Assembly (NCBI RefSeq): GCF_002355595.1 | Contig: NZ_AP017422.1 | Span: 3,224,001-3,288,000 of the forward strand | Reading direction: 5' to 3' | Source of the DNA: Filimonas lacunae | GTDB lineage: Bacteria > Bacteroidota > Bacteroidia > Chitinophagales > Chitinophagaceae | Length of the DNA stretch: 64,000 bases | In this document: piece after piece, positions 33,188 to 42,149 of the stretch | Position numbering within the stretch: position 1 is the first letter of the stretch | Layout: each line of letters begins with the position of its first letter | The notes under the pieces: model-generated | What the model saw: only the letters and a program-made list of their open reading frames with translations | What the model was told of the DNA's origin: nothing | Databases searched by the model: none | Position numbers and translations under genes: made by a program

Positions 33188-34390
33188 TTATGCCGCATCA
33201 TCCGGAAATTTTCCTTCATTATTTCTTATTTTTTTTACACGCAGCTGGCATCTATTAAAAAAAGTTTCTAATTTATCTAACATGGTATTGCTAACACGGC
33301 CGCTGGCAAGCTTTATCAAATTTGCACTGGTAGGTTCAACAGTTTTACTAAAAGAAATCACCTGGCTGATAATACGGAATACTGGGGCAAATTTTTTAAG
33401 TATAGTTAGCCCTTCTATTATCATAATCCGGAAAAGAAAACAGAAAAATGCAGCATCTACCTGCATCTCTATCCGCTCACTCACCTGCGCCCCATCAGAT
33501 TCCGGAGCATCCAGCTTTACCAGGTCAGATTGATTACTCAACCATTGTTGCACCTGCGTAGCCACAGGATGCACATCCGGCAGGTAAGCGCCGTAGGCAG
33601 ATGATCTCCATTGCGTGCTGGTGGAAGCACGCAAAAATAATTTTTGTAACTGCTCAATATAGGCGTTTTTGTCAGCGTTCTTTTCAAACGATTGTAACGT
33701 GTAACTGGCCTCGCTTGCCATATGATGCATAAAACGTGGGCAGTTCAGGTTCATGGCAAGCGCTATTTCATATAAATCGTTCTGCGTTCCATTCTTACGT
33801 TGCCATAGCTTAATATTAGCCAGCAGGGTATTATTATATTCAATACACTTTTTGGTATTGTTAGCAGCTGTATGATGCACAAACTTATTAACTGGTCGCA
33901 ATACAGCTTTCAACAACTTGTTCTCAGGATACTGCGATAGTAAACGTTGATACTGCCTGTTGGCATTGGCCACTTCCATTTTCAGGTAGCTGTGTGGCAA
34001 TTGATAATCAGAAGGAAATAGTTGGTAAAGCTGCCGGTGAAATACCAGGCATAAATTTTCCAATCCCTCTATAATAGCTTTCTCCGTAGTTTCAGGATAG
34101 CGTTTTAGCTGTGGCGATTGTTTCACCATCGTTGCCAGGTCGGCCACTATCACACACCGGTTGGTGAGACTTTCATGCATATTGGGCTTTAACTCCTGGC
34201 ACAAGGCATGTATATGATGAATCGATTCTGTTACCAATGATCCAATATGATTTACCAATATCCCGGCATCAAAAAGTAATTCGCTACGCGAAGGATTGGT
34301 TATTTCATATATTAGCTTTGTAAGCTTATTAAGCGCCAGTAATTGTGACGGTTGAGGTAAGGCAGTTGGCTGCCCCGGCAATTCGTTCAT
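33188..34390 (-). CDS. hypothetical helical protein
   Basis: 400 residues from the ATG at 34390 (MNELPGQPTALPQPSQ); a TTG three codons upstream is not needed. Almost entirely predicted alpha-helix, with conserved-looking stretches FHRQLYQLFPSDYQLPHSYL, MNLNCPRFMHHMASEASY and a hydrophobic segment FFCFLFRIMIIEGLTILKKF near residue 325. The last 40 residues are basic. I do not recognise the family; a remote likeness to RteC-type helical regulators was considered but is not convincing. It follows the gene at 34450-35067 by 59 bases and is probably co-transcribed with it. Confidence 0.65.
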   Translation of the reverse strand: MNELPGQPTALPQPSQLLALNKLTKLIYEITNPSRSELLFDAGILVNHIGSLVTESIHHIHALCQELKPNMHESLTNRCVIVADLATMVKQSPQLKRYPETTEKAIIEGLENLCLVFHRQLYQLFPSDYQLPHSYLKMEVANANRQYQRLLSQYPENKLLKAVLRPVNKFVHHTAANNTKKCIEYNNTLLANIKLWQRKNGTQNDLYEIALAMNLNCPRFMHHMASEASYTLQSFEKNADKNAYIEQLQKLFLRASTSTQWRSSAYGAYLPDVHPVATQVQQWLSNQSDLVKLDAPESDGAQVSERIEMQVDAAFFCFLFRIMIIEGLTILKKFAPVFRIISQVISFSKTVEPTSANLIKLASGRVSNTMLDKLETFFNRCQLRVKKIRNNEGKFPDDAA

Positions 34391-34449
34391 AGTAATCAAT
34401 GCAATCGATTAAAAGGGTACAATAAATGGAATTGTAACAGTGACCAGGT

Positions 34450-35067
34450 TTAAATAACCATATAGGCGCCTTTATAAATGGCGTGACCCAGCAAAATTTC
34501 GCACAGACTATCATCAAACAGCTTTATACGCTTCGCCAGCTTAGCTGTAAAAGCTTCTGCCCATATTTTGCTAATAGGATGCGGCGTATCGTAAAGCGGA
34601 GAGTGAATCATATGTGCCCCATCGCCATGACTCGTTTCCAGCATGGCTCCAAAATCGTTACGTTTGCTTTCAGCCAAAACCAGCAATTCTTCGTTAAATA
34701 TCTTATCTGAGGGAATGGCGTTTTGCATTAACTGCTGAAAATTTTGGTATACGCCGTAGTCTATACGAATCCATTCTTCAAATACGGCAGCCACAATATT
34801 AATATCCGGCAAAACAATACCATGGGCTATATCTTCCTCTGTAAGTTCTGTAAAAGACCAGGGCTTTACATTGGTTATGGCTTTGTAGGTTAACAGCACT
34901 AATGCCAGAAAGTCTTCCGGATCTTTTTCCCAGGAAAACCTGAGGTTCAGCAACGATTGCAACAGGCCTTTGTAGGCTTTCGCATATTCTTTGTATGCCG
35001 GTGAACTCATCAGCTCAGATTCATTTTCACCGTCATATTGCTCCAATTCACCCATGTTAGTATACAT
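34450..35067 (-). CDS. hypothetical protein
   Basis: 205 residues, acidic N-terminus (MGELEQYDGENESELMSS) and helical body, no signal peptide or membrane segment. Conserved-looking patches are LRFSWEKDPEDFLALVLLTY and PWSFTELTEEDIAHGIVLPD. No domain recognised. A possible internal start is Met5. It is the upstream member of a leftward pair with the 400-residue helical protein, so the two may work together. Confidence 0.6.
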   Translation of the reverse strand: MYTNMGELEQYDGENESELMSSPAYKEYAKAYKGLLQSLLNLRFSWEKDPEDFLALVLLTYKAITNVKPWSFTELTEEDIAHGIVLPDINIVAAVFEEWIRIDYGVYQNFQQLMQNAIPSDKIFNEELLVLAESKRNDFGAMLETSHGDGAHMIHSPLYDTPHPISKIWAEAFTAKLAKRIKLFDDSLCEILLGHAIYKGAYMVI

Positions 35068-35144
35068 AATAAAATAAATTTTAAAGTATGGTAACAGTGG
35101 TTATTCAGGAAGGATAATGGAGGAGGCCAAATATAAGGAAGAAA

Positions 35145-35954
35145 CTATTTATTTTCTATTTGTGTGGGCGCGTAGCCAAAATGTTTTTTGAAAGCAAAAG
35201 AAAAATGGGATAAATTTTCGAAGCCGGTCTCATAATAAATATCTACCGGTTTTCGCCGTTGCTCTTTTAATAAATGATGCGCCAGCTCCAATCGCTTTTG
35301 AATCAGCCATTTCTGTGGAGTGGTATGAAATGCTTTTTTAAAATCACGTTTAAAGGTGGTAATGCTTCTTCCGGTGAGATAGCTGAATTTCTCCATAGGC
35401 ATATTAAACATATAATTCCGCTCCATAAACGCTGTTAGTTCCGCCTTTCCAGGTTCTGAAAAGTCAGCTAATACTTCATCTACATGCTTATCAAGGGTAC
35501 GAAGAATAGTAATGGCTTCGGTGATCTTTAATTTAGACAGGTTTTCAGGTAGTTTATTACTCAACTCGAAGTAAGGAAGCAGTGATTGGAAAAAGCTATC
35601 CAGTAAGGGGGATTTACCAAAACGGGCTATTTTTCCTGATAGCGCTATTGTTGGTTTAAAGGGATGCAGGGCGTAATAATCTTTTAAATCAGTATTGGAA
35701 AGTTTTACCACAATGGCTTTGTAGGGCAGCCCCTCTTTTTCATATTTAACCAATGTAGCCAATTGGTTTCTCGGAAACAAATGCGTTTCTCCGGCACCAA
35801 AAACATAGGTTTTATCAGCATGAATTACTTTGAGTTCGCCCGACAACACACGCACAAGACAGTGTTCTTCCACCATCATTTCGCCTTTGTAGTGAAATGC
35901 TTCTCCGCAGGTGAAAACAATCTCGGCATTGCTATTAAACTCTCTTTTAGCCAT
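35145..35954 (-). CDS. AraC-family transcriptional regulator
   Basis: 269 residues. The N-terminal cupin-like half includes LVRVLSGELKVIHADKTYVF and GAGETHLFPRNQLATLVKYE. The C-terminal helix-turn-helix pair includes FSYLTGRSITTFKRDFKKAF with TTPQKW, and VDIYYETGFENLSHFSFAFK with HFGYAPTQIE. This type often controls a nearby short-chain dehydrogenase. The SDR gene at 36036-37073 lies just upstream on the same strand (81-base gap with a hairpin), so it is the likely partner or target. Confidence 0.9.
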   Translation of the reverse strand: MAKREFNSNAEIVFTCGEAFHYKGEMMVEEHCLVRVLSGELKVIHADKTYVFGAGETHLFPRNQLATLVKYEKEGLPYKAIVVKLSNTDLKDYYALHPFKPTIALSGKIARFGKSPLLDSFFQSLLPYFELSNKLPENLSKLKITEAITILRTLDKHVDEVLADFSEPGKAELTAFMERNYMFNMPMEKFSYLTGRSITTFKRDFKKAFHTTPQKWLIQKRLELAHHLLKEQRRKPVDIYYETGFENLSHFSFAFKKHFGYAPTQIENK

Positions 35955-36001
35955 ATTACAAATTTACAAAGTCTATTTTTTCACAGGTAATGAAAACAGG
36001 A

Positions 36002-36024
36002 AGGTTGCCTATGATGGGCAACCT
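36002..36024 (-). terminator. probable intrinsic terminator after the SDR gene
   Basis: AGGTTGCC (36002-36009) pairs with GGCAACCT (36017-36024). On the minus strand it follows the SDR stop and is followed by TCCTGTTTTC. It separates the SDR gene from the AraC gene. Confidence 0.6.
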
Positions 36025-36035
36025 CCTGCACGTTT

Positions 36036-37073
36036 TTAAGCAATATTGAATTTCACTCCGGTTAATTCTTCGCTCAATGTCCATAGTTTTTGTGCAGCTT
36101 CTGCATCCACTGCAAAAGGGGCTACCCCTTTTAACCCAAACATATTATTCACCCATTTACCACTGGTATAAAAGTCAGGGTCATATGCAGCTACATCAGC
36201 ATTTTCGCAATACACGCCCCCCAGGTTTTTCAACTGAGCACTTGTGGCGCACCAAATGGTTGTTGCCGCTCCTTGCTGTATCGTTTTTTGTATCTTTTTT
36301 GATGCGGCTTCTGCTTCCGGGATGGGATTGCCATTAGCATCCACAGCACCTATGGCTACATAATCTTCGAACGTGAGATGCCTGCCCAGGTTAGTTTCCA
36401 ATATCAAACCCGGATGTAAAGAAAAAGATCTGATGCCCAATGCCTGCGCCCGCTTATCCAACTCTACAGTAAAAAGAATATTGGCGGTTTTAGACTGTCC
36501 GTACGCTTCAAATTTATTATACGTTCTTGTATTATAATTTACATCTTCGAAATGAACGGGTGAAAAATAATGCCCTGATGATGACACATTTACCACTCTT
36601 GCCCCGCATGCTTTTACTAAAGCTTCCCATAGTGCCGCTGTTAACTGAAAATGGCCTAAATGATTGGTAGCAAACTGAGATTCATACCCTCTCGCATCCC
36701 TGGTTAACGGATTCCACATAATACCGGCATTGTTAATCAGCAGATGTAATGGTTTGCCTGTGGCTATATACCTTTGAGCAAATGTGTGAATGGAATCCGG
36801 GTTCATTAAATCCATCATTTCCAGTTCCACTTCAGGTATATCCTTTAAGTTAACACCAGCCTTATTCATGTCTCTTGCCGGCACAACCACGTTTGCACCG
36901 GCAGCTACCAGGGCTTTTACGGTTTCCAAACCAATGCCATTATAACCGCCTGTTACAATGGCATTTTTGCCAGCCAGGTGAATGCCCTTAATAATGTCGT
37001 TTGTAGTAGAAGTAGCACCAAATTCTGAATGCAACGGATGTTGCAGCGTACCGTTGTAATTATTTTCTTTCAT
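36036..37073 (-). CDS. short-chain dehydrogenase/reductase
   Basis: 345 residues from the ATG at 37073 (MKENNYNGTLQHPLHSEFGA); a frame from 37112 adds 13 residues with no support. SDR landmarks: the cofactor motif AIVTGGYNGIGLETVKAL, LLINNAGIMWNPLT (NNAG), and the catalytic Ser and Tyr in VNVSSSGHYFSP and FEAYGQSKTANIL. It resembles the retinol-dehydrogenase/WWOX-like SDR group with a short N-terminal extension. Likely NADP-dependent; substrate unknown. An AraC gene follows on the same strand. Confidence 0.9.
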   Translation of the reverse strand: MKENNYNGTLQHPLHSEFGATSTTNDIIKGIHLAGKNAIVTGGYNGIGLETVKALVAAGANVVVPARDMNKAGVNLKDIPEVELEMMDLMNPDSIHTFAQRYIATGKPLHLLINNAGIMWNPLTRDARGYESQFATNHLGHFQLTAALWEALVKACGARVVNVSSSGHYFSPVHFEDVNYNTRTYNKFEAYGQSKTANILFTVELDKRAQALGIRSFSLHPGLILETNLGRHLTFEDYVAIGAVDANGNPIPEAEAASKKIQKTIQQGAATTIWCATSAQLKNLGGVYCENADVAAYDPDFYTSGKWVNNMFGLKGVAPFAVDAEAAQKLWTLSEELTGVKFNIA

Positions 37074-37251
37074 GTCTCTAATTGTTTGAGGGAACAAAAT
37101 TAGAGACCTCACTTTGGGGGAGCTTTGTTTTAAAGACCTGCTTACTTTGTTTTTAAGACCACTAAATGCAAGGTTGCAGATAATTTCAGGCTATTGGTGT
37201 ATGCTTGCAGCAGTATGAACAGGAGATTCCGGTTTCAGTTCCACCCATAAC

Positions 37252-37288
37252 ACCAATGCCTTCTTATATGTAATAAGAAGGCATTGGT
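37252..37288. repeat. perfect 16-bp hairpin, related to the one at 40315-40351
   Basis: ACCAATGCCTTCTTAT (37252-37267) and ATAAGAAGGCATTGGT (37273-37288) pair perfectly around a 5-base loop. No U-tract adjoins on either side. It lies between the SDR start and the MaoC stop. The stem shares CCAATG-CTTCTTA with the hairpin at 40315. Confidence 0.75.
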
Positions 37289-37342
37289 CACTTTATAATT
37301 TGCGCTGTTATTGTTCAGATAAAGTAAGCGATCACCAGTTTT

Positions 37343-37801
37343 TTAGGCAAAATGATACAGAAATATCACATCACCGGTATAAGCTGGTTTTTTCTGATCT
37401 TTTATATCCAGTATGGCTTCAATCACCACTTTAACGGTGCCTCTTAAATTAACGATCGATTTCAATTTAGCTTTAAGCTGTACTTCATTGTTGACTAAAA
37501 CAGCCTGGCCAAACTTGAAATTCTCTATGCCATAGTTGATTTCCATTTTAATATTGCGAACATCAGCAATCTGCTTCCACAGGTGGGGAATTAATGACAA
37601 TGTTAAATAACCATGCGCGATGGTTGATTTAAAGGGCTCTGCTTTTGCTGCTCTTTCTTCATCTACATGTATCCATTGATGGTCTAATGTAGCGTCTGCA
37701 AATCTATTGATCTGATTCTGGTCAATAGTATGCCAGTTAGATTGTCCTAACTCTTTGCCTACATATAATTGATACTCTTCGAAATTGTTGATTATTACCA
37801 T
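37343..37801 (-). CDS. MaoC-like dehydratase (hotdog fold)
   Basis: 152 residues. The hydratase-2 signature is clear: FADATLDHQWIHVDEERA (catalytic Asp and His) and TIAHGYLTLSLIPHLW. The rest fits a single hotdog domain (INYGIENFKFGQAVLVNNEV). Such proteins hydrate enoyl-CoA thioesters, for example in fatty-acid or polyketide metabolism. It is monocistronic here, so the pathway is not clear. Start: the ATG at 37801 agrees with family length. Confidence 0.9.
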   Translation of the reverse strand: MVIINNFEEYQLYVGKELGQSNWHTIDQNQINRFADATLDHQWIHVDEERAAKAEPFKSTIAHGYLTLSLIPHLWKQIADVRNIKMEINYGIENFKFGQAVLVNNEVQLKAKLKSIVNLRGTVKVVIEAILDIKDQKKPAYTGDVIFLYHFA

Positions 37802-38372
37802 GCATTTATTATAGAGGGGGACAAGATAGTGTTATTTGGATAAAGTAGCGTAGCAATATTATAATTATCAACCGGTGAAACCAGCTTTCAGCCAATTTTT
37901 CATCGCGTCCTCTGCCCTTCCTTCCTGAACAATCCCCCTATTTCCCCATTAGAATACAAGAAAAACACCTGATTCCTGGCTGGTAATCTCAGACGGCAGG
38001 AAATAATTGTAAGTGCCCGTTGAAGTTTTGAGAATGTTTATATATCGCCTGTAGTTTGTGTTGATTCCTGTCTGCCTGCCTGACAATGGTATATATGTAA
38101 ATTATTTATAGGCAATAGCGCTCCCGGTATAACACCAGGCAGCAGCCTGTCCGGAGTTGAAACAGCAATAATTATTTGTATTTATCAGCAATAGTAATTA
38201 TTTTACTCCTACCTCAATTGAAAACGATGATCTACATTGCCATTCAGCTCATGCCAGCTGTTATTATTATTGGCTGCCAAAGCGCCATATTACGAACCGA
38301 AGTATTCAACATCAGCAAAATTAAACAACACCCATACTAAGCCTCTACTCTGCCATCATAAAACAAATAATC
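37802..38372. other. 571-base intergenic region, nothing recognised
   Basis: It separates the leftward MaoC gene from the rightward Bor-like gene and must hold both promoters. A small frame at 38237-38446 has no start context or domain. No repeat, RNA gene or clear TAnnTTTG at a convincing distance was found. Confidence 0.5.
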
Positions 38373-38726
38373 ATGCCTGCTACATTGATCAATGCCCGTG
38401 GCCACCGCTACCTGGTGCCCGCAATGGTACTAACAGCTGCCCTTAGCTTCAGCAGCTGTATCACCTATCGTGTTCAAACACAAAAACTGGAAGGAACCGA
38501 ATATGAAGAGCGAAAAGTAAGCTCTTTATTCTGGGGTATTGTACAAAACCCCAAAGTGATCACCACGCCTGTTTGCGATTCGCTGGGAACGCCCGGCATG
38601 TCTGAAGTATATATCAGGCGCAATTTTGGGCACTATTTGCTAAGTAGCATCACTATCGGCATCTACAATCCTGCTATCATAAAATGGAAATGCAGTAAAC
38701 CCTGTCCTAAAACCGGAAACCTGTAA
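38373..38726 (+). CDS. Bor/Iss-like lipoprotein
   Basis: 117 residues. A hydrophobic segment ends in SFSSC, a lipobox with Cys29. The mature part has the Bor layout: a WGIVQNPKVI strand, a Cys (VCDSLGTP), then LLSSITIGIYNPAIIKWKC, matching the TLGIYTP region of phage lambda Bor and its host homologues. Such lipoproteins are exposed on the outer membrane and linked to serum resistance in Enterobacteria, but in Bacteroidota the role is unknown. The start could be slightly later, as the head before the hydrophobic run is long. It lies 11 bases before the FAD oxidase gene. Confidence 0.65.
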   Translation: MPATLINARGHRYLVPAMVLTAALSFSSCITYRVQTQKLEGTEYEERKVSSLFWGIVQNPKVITTPVCDSLGTPGMSEVYIRRNFGHYLLSSITIGIYNPAIIKWKCSKPCPKTGNL

Positions 38727-38737
38727 TAGCACACCTT

Positions 38738-40279
38738 ATGAAAATTATTAAGAAAAAGCAACGTACGTGGACAAACAGGCACGATACGTTTACTGAAAAT
38801 ATTAAAGACCTGTATACACTGGGCAATGAAGCCAACCTGGACGCGTTGAGCAGTTATAACGATGCTACCCGCGGCTTTTTAAACATGATAGGCGAAGCCA
38901 TAGCCACCCAAACCCCTTTGCGCTCATTGGGTGCCGGCTGGTCGTGGACAAAAATTGCCACGGTAAACAACGGTGTTATGCTGGATACCAAACCGCTGAA
39001 CACCCGCTTTAACATCAGTAAAAACAGTGTTGCCAACAAATGTACCAAAGACCCGGAATTTCTGGTGTTTGCGCAAAGCGGTATGAGTATACAGGAACTG
39101 GACGAGTTTCTGCTGCAAAAAGGCCAGTCGCTAAAAACCTCGGGAGCCAGCAACGGACAAACCATTGCCGGCGCTATCAGCACAGGCGTACATGGCTCGG
39201 CATTTGATTTTGGCGCCATTCCGGAATTCGTAGTGGGGCTACATCTCATTGTAGGAGCCAACCGGCATGTGTACCTGGAGCGTGCTACAGACCCGATAGT
39301 ATCCAACCAGTTTATACAAAACATTCAGGCGGAACATATTTTAGATGACGCGCTGTTTAATGCTGCCCTGGTTAGCTTCGGCAGCTTTGGTATTATACAT
39401 GGCGTGATGATAGAAACAGAAAAAGTATTCCTGCTGGAAACCTACATGCAACGCCTGCCTTATGATAATACAGATAAAGGAAAAGTGCTGAAAGAGATTA
39501 TGCAAACGCTTAACTTTCAAAAAGCCGGATTGCCGCATGGCAACGAACGCCCCTACCACTTTTCTGTACTGCTGAATCCCTACGATATGGCTAAAGGCGC
39601 TTATGTAACCACTATGTACAAGCGTCCTTATGTACAGGGCTATCCTGCTCCCACACATAACCCGGCCGGCATTGGCCCGGGCGATGATGCCCCTGCTTTT
39701 ATAGGCCTGGTAACGGATGCTAATCCGGCAATGGTACCCACACTGGTCAATAAATTATTAGGTGCCAGCCTTACCGTAAGCAAAACAGACACCAACGGCA
39801 AGCCTATCCCTCAAACAGGCACTGTCGGGGAAATTTTCAACAATACTACCCTGCGTGGCCAGCTATTAAGCGCGGCTATTGGTTTTCCTATCAGCCACAT
39901 TAACCAGGTGGCAGACCTGATACTGAAAGCGAATGAAAGCATAGGCCCCTTTGCTGGTCTGCTCTCCTTCCGGTTTGTAAAAAAATCGAAAGCCACCCTG
40001 GGGTTTACCAAATTCGATCAAACCTGCGTAATGGAGCTGGACGCGGCAAAATCCGATAAAGTGTACAAATTTTACACCCAGATATGGAAGCTACTGGAAG
40101 ACCATCATATTCCCTTCACTTTTCATTGGGGTAAAATATTGGAGCTATCGCCCGCAAGGATTAACAATATGTACGGTGCAGATGCCACCGCCTGGAAAGC
40201 AGCACGAAATAAACTACTTGATGCCAACACCAGAAAAGTATTCACCATCGCTCTTTTACAACAATGGGGCCTGGATTAG
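38738..40279 (+). CDS. FAD-binding oxidoreductase of the alditol/lactone oxidase type
   Basis: 513 residues without signal peptide. The FAD_binding_4 (PCMH) domain is seen at about 15-220: LRSLGAGWSWTKIATVNNGV, GASNGQTIAGAISTGVHGSA, EFVVGLHLIVGANRHVY, and SFGSFGIIHGVMIETEK. The C-terminal half is the substrate domain and ends HWGKILELSPARINNMYG, as in D-arabinono-1,4-lactone and alditol oxidases. These use O2 or a carrier to oxidise sugar alcohols or lactones. The exact substrate is unknown. It follows the Bor-like lipoprotein gene by 11 bases; an operon is likely though functionally odd. Confidence 0.85.
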   Translation: MKIIKKKQRTWTNRHDTFTENIKDLYTLGNEANLDALSSYNDATRGFLNMIGEAIATQTPLRSLGAGWSWTKIATVNNGVMLDTKPLNTRFNISKNSVANKCTKDPEFLVFAQSGMSIQELDEFLLQKGQSLKTSGASNGQTIAGAISTGVHGSAFDFGAIPEFVVGLHLIVGANRHVYLERATDPIVSNQFIQNIQAEHILDDALFNAALVSFGSFGIIHGVMIETEKVFLLETYMQRLPYDNTDKGKVLKEIMQTLNFQKAGLPHGNERPYHFSVLLNPYDMAKGAYVTTMYKRPYVQGYPAPTHNPAGIGPGDDAPAFIGLVTDANPAMVPTLVNKLLGASLTVSKTDTNGKPIPQTGTVGEIFNNTTLRGQLLSAAIGFPISHINQVADLILKANESIGPFAGLLSFRFVKKSKATLGFTKFDQTCVMELDAAKSDKVYKFYTQIWKLLEDHHIPFTFHWGKILELSPARINNMYGADATAWKAARNKLLDANTRKVFTIALLQQWGLD

Positions 40280-40314
40280 GCAAGCTTACACCATCCAGTT
40301 GTACCACAAATAAA

Positions 40315-40351
40315 CCCAATGGCTTCTTATAGGTTGTAAGAGGCCATTGGG
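40315..40351. repeat. 15-bp hairpin related to 37252-37288
   Basis: CCCAATGGCTTCTTA (40315-40329) pairs with TAAGAGGCCATTGGG (40337-40351) with one G-T wobble and a 7-base loop. It follows the FAD oxidase stop by 35 bases, so may help terminate, but no U-tract follows. Confidence 0.7.
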
Positions 40352-40371
40352 AAATGTTTGTAACCTTTATA

Positions 40372-40401
40372 AAAGAGTCGCCATTGGAAGGACGACTCTT
40401 T
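40372..40401. terminator. probable intrinsic terminator between convergent genes
   Basis: AAAGAGTCG (40372-40380) pairs with CGACTCTTT (40393-40401) around a 12-base loop, ending in T residues, between the FAD oxidase (+) and pectinesterase (-) genes. Confidence 0.65.
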
Positions 40402-40417
40402 GTTAACTGATCCCTTT

Positions 40418-42100
40418 CTATTGCTTCAGGAATTTCCTGGTGATAATTTTCCGGCCGTTATTAAATTTTATGATGTAAATGCCCGGTGCAAAGCCGCTAA
40501 CACTCACCTTGGTTTGGTTACCGGAAAATGCAGAAGTCGACACCAGTCTTCCGGAGTTATCATAGACCAACACTTTCGCATTTTTGTACTCCCCCGTTTT
40601 AATAGTCACAAAATCACTGGAAGGATTAGGGAACAACTGAACCTCATTTTCTTCAGTGGATACTTTTAATTCAGCTGAGTCGCTCGCAGCAATGCGTGCG
40701 GTTCCGGCTGTAAACACAAAATGATTCAAATTAAACAGATAGCCGGTACCACCGGAAAACGAAAGATACAGATCATGCACTCCACTTACACCGCTTACAC
40801 TACCTGTTAAGGTTACCCAGCTTTGCCAGCCTCCCGTATTGGCCACATTGAGTGCACCGATTTGCGTACCACCGGCAGCGTCAATCCTGAATTTTATAGT
40901 TCCCCCTGTAGTATTGCTGGCAACGCGCGCCGAAACACCGGTGGCGCCGGTACCAAAATTTACCCCGGCAAAACGTATCCAGTCGCTATTATCAACGTAA
41001 CTGACATCAAGGCCCCCTTCGCTGCAGGTTTCCGTTTGCACGCCCTGCATGCTGTTATAGTCTTCGGCCTGGATAGTAGAAAACGCACTTCTGCTGCTTA
41101 CAGCGCCGCCCGCAGGTGTGGCATTAATGGTGGCTACCGGATTCCAGTTGTCGGTGGTTGGCGAACTGGAATAGGTGTTTTTGAGCACATTTAAATAATT
41201 GTAGCTGGCAGCCTCTGAAGCCGAAAGAAATTGCATCCAGCTTACCCTGCCGCCTGTTGCTGCTCCCGCACCACTGTTGTTGTATTCTCTGAACCGCGCT
41301 GTGGATTGATTAGCAGCATTGCCCCAATCGTTCCAGCCGGCAGCCTTGATGCAATTGGTCATGCTCGTATTCATAAAACATACAGCTGCATACGCTCTCC
41401 AGGGACGGCCAAGATCTGTGATATTGGAGGAGGCGCCGGTGATATTGCAATTATTGAATACCAGACCATAGGGCATATAGCTTTCTGTAGAAGCTGCTGT
41501 GATTGACGTACCCCCATAGCTGTACAACGAGCAACCTTCGAAGAAAGCGGTAGCTGCTCCATAAATGAAATCTGTGGTACCTTCTATGTAGCAATTTTTG
41601 GAATATACCCGAACATTGCCACCATACCAGGTGTCCTGACGGGCCAGGAACCGGCAATCATTGAAAATGGTTTTGTCGCCCTGGATATTAACTGCCAATG
41701 CCTGCGCAGCAGTACCCGCATTATTCCTGATAGTAATTTTGGTGGCGTAAAAACCCGATCCTCTGATAATAAGGGAGGCACAATCGAAGCCCCACGTAGA
41801 GCCCGTTGCCGCATTAATCGTATTGGCATAGAGATTATAGGACAGGATAACCCCATCCCTGCTTTCTCCGATAACCGTTATATTGTTCTTTCCACTGGGA
41901 ACAGTAAGATGCTCGGTATAGGTGCCATTTTTAATATAAATGATGGTACGTGATGAACTGTTGGATGCTACGGCATTAAACGCTGCCTGAACTGTGGTAT
42001 AATTACCGGAGCCATCTTGCGCCACAATAATATTATATTGTGCATGTGTGCTGATAAATGATGCCAGTAGCAGGTATAAAAACAATAGTAACTTTTTCAT
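40418..42100 (-). CDS. secreted pectinesterase (CE8) with CBM and T9SS sorting domain
   Basis: 560 residues. Signal peptide (LLLFLYLLLASFISTHAQ), then the CE8 beta-helix at about 22-315 with IIVAQDGSGNYTTVQAA, IKNGTYTEHL, QALAVN, ARQDTWYGG, EGTTDFIYG (catalytic Asp) and LGRPWR. A carbohydrate-binding module of the CBM6/35 type (about 345-465, FSTIQAEDYNSMQGVQTETC) and a type IX sorting domain (about 488-560, LFPNPSSDFVTIKTGE to ITRKFLKQ) follow. The enzyme removes methyl esters from homogalacturonan, preparing it for lyases. It is downstream of a pectate lyase gene (49-base gap) on the same strand. Confidence 0.95.
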   Translation of the reverse strand: MKKLLLFLYLLLASFISTHAQYNIIVAQDGSGNYTTVQAAFNAVASNSSSRTIIYIKNGTYTEHLTVPSGKNNITVIGESRDGVILSYNLYANTINAATGSTWGFDCASLIIRGSGFYATKITIRNNAGTAAQALAVNIQGDKTIFNDCRFLARQDTWYGGNVRVYSKNCYIEGTTDFIYGAATAFFEGCSLYSYGGTSITAASTESYMPYGLVFNNCNITGASSNITDLGRPWRAYAAVCFMNTSMTNCIKAAGWNDWGNAANQSTARFREYNNSGAGAATGGRVSWMQFLSASEAASYNYLNVLKNTYSSSPTTDNWNPVATINATPAGGAVSSRSAFSTIQAEDYNSMQGVQTETCSEGGLDVSYVDNSDWIRFAGVNFGTGATGVSARVASNTTGGTIKFRIDAAGGTQIGALNVANTGGWQSWVTLTGSVSGVSGVHDLYLSFSGGTGYLFNLNHFVFTAGTARIAASDSAELKVSTEENEVQLFPNPSSDFVTIKTGEYKNAKVLVYDNSGRLVSTSAFSGNQTKVSVSGFAPGIYIIKFNNGRKIITRKFLKQ

Positions 42101-42149
42101 AACTGAGATGTTGGATTGTGAACCATTATAAATCAGGCAGGCTGCCAGT

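Noticed and set aside
33188-34390. RteC-type regulator of conjugative transposons
   Set aside because: The C-terminal helices are only vaguely similar and the position is outside the element at tRNA-Cys.
38237-38446. 69-residue frame upstream of the Bor-like gene
   Set aside because: Low-complexity composition, overlap with the start of the next gene, no homologous pattern.
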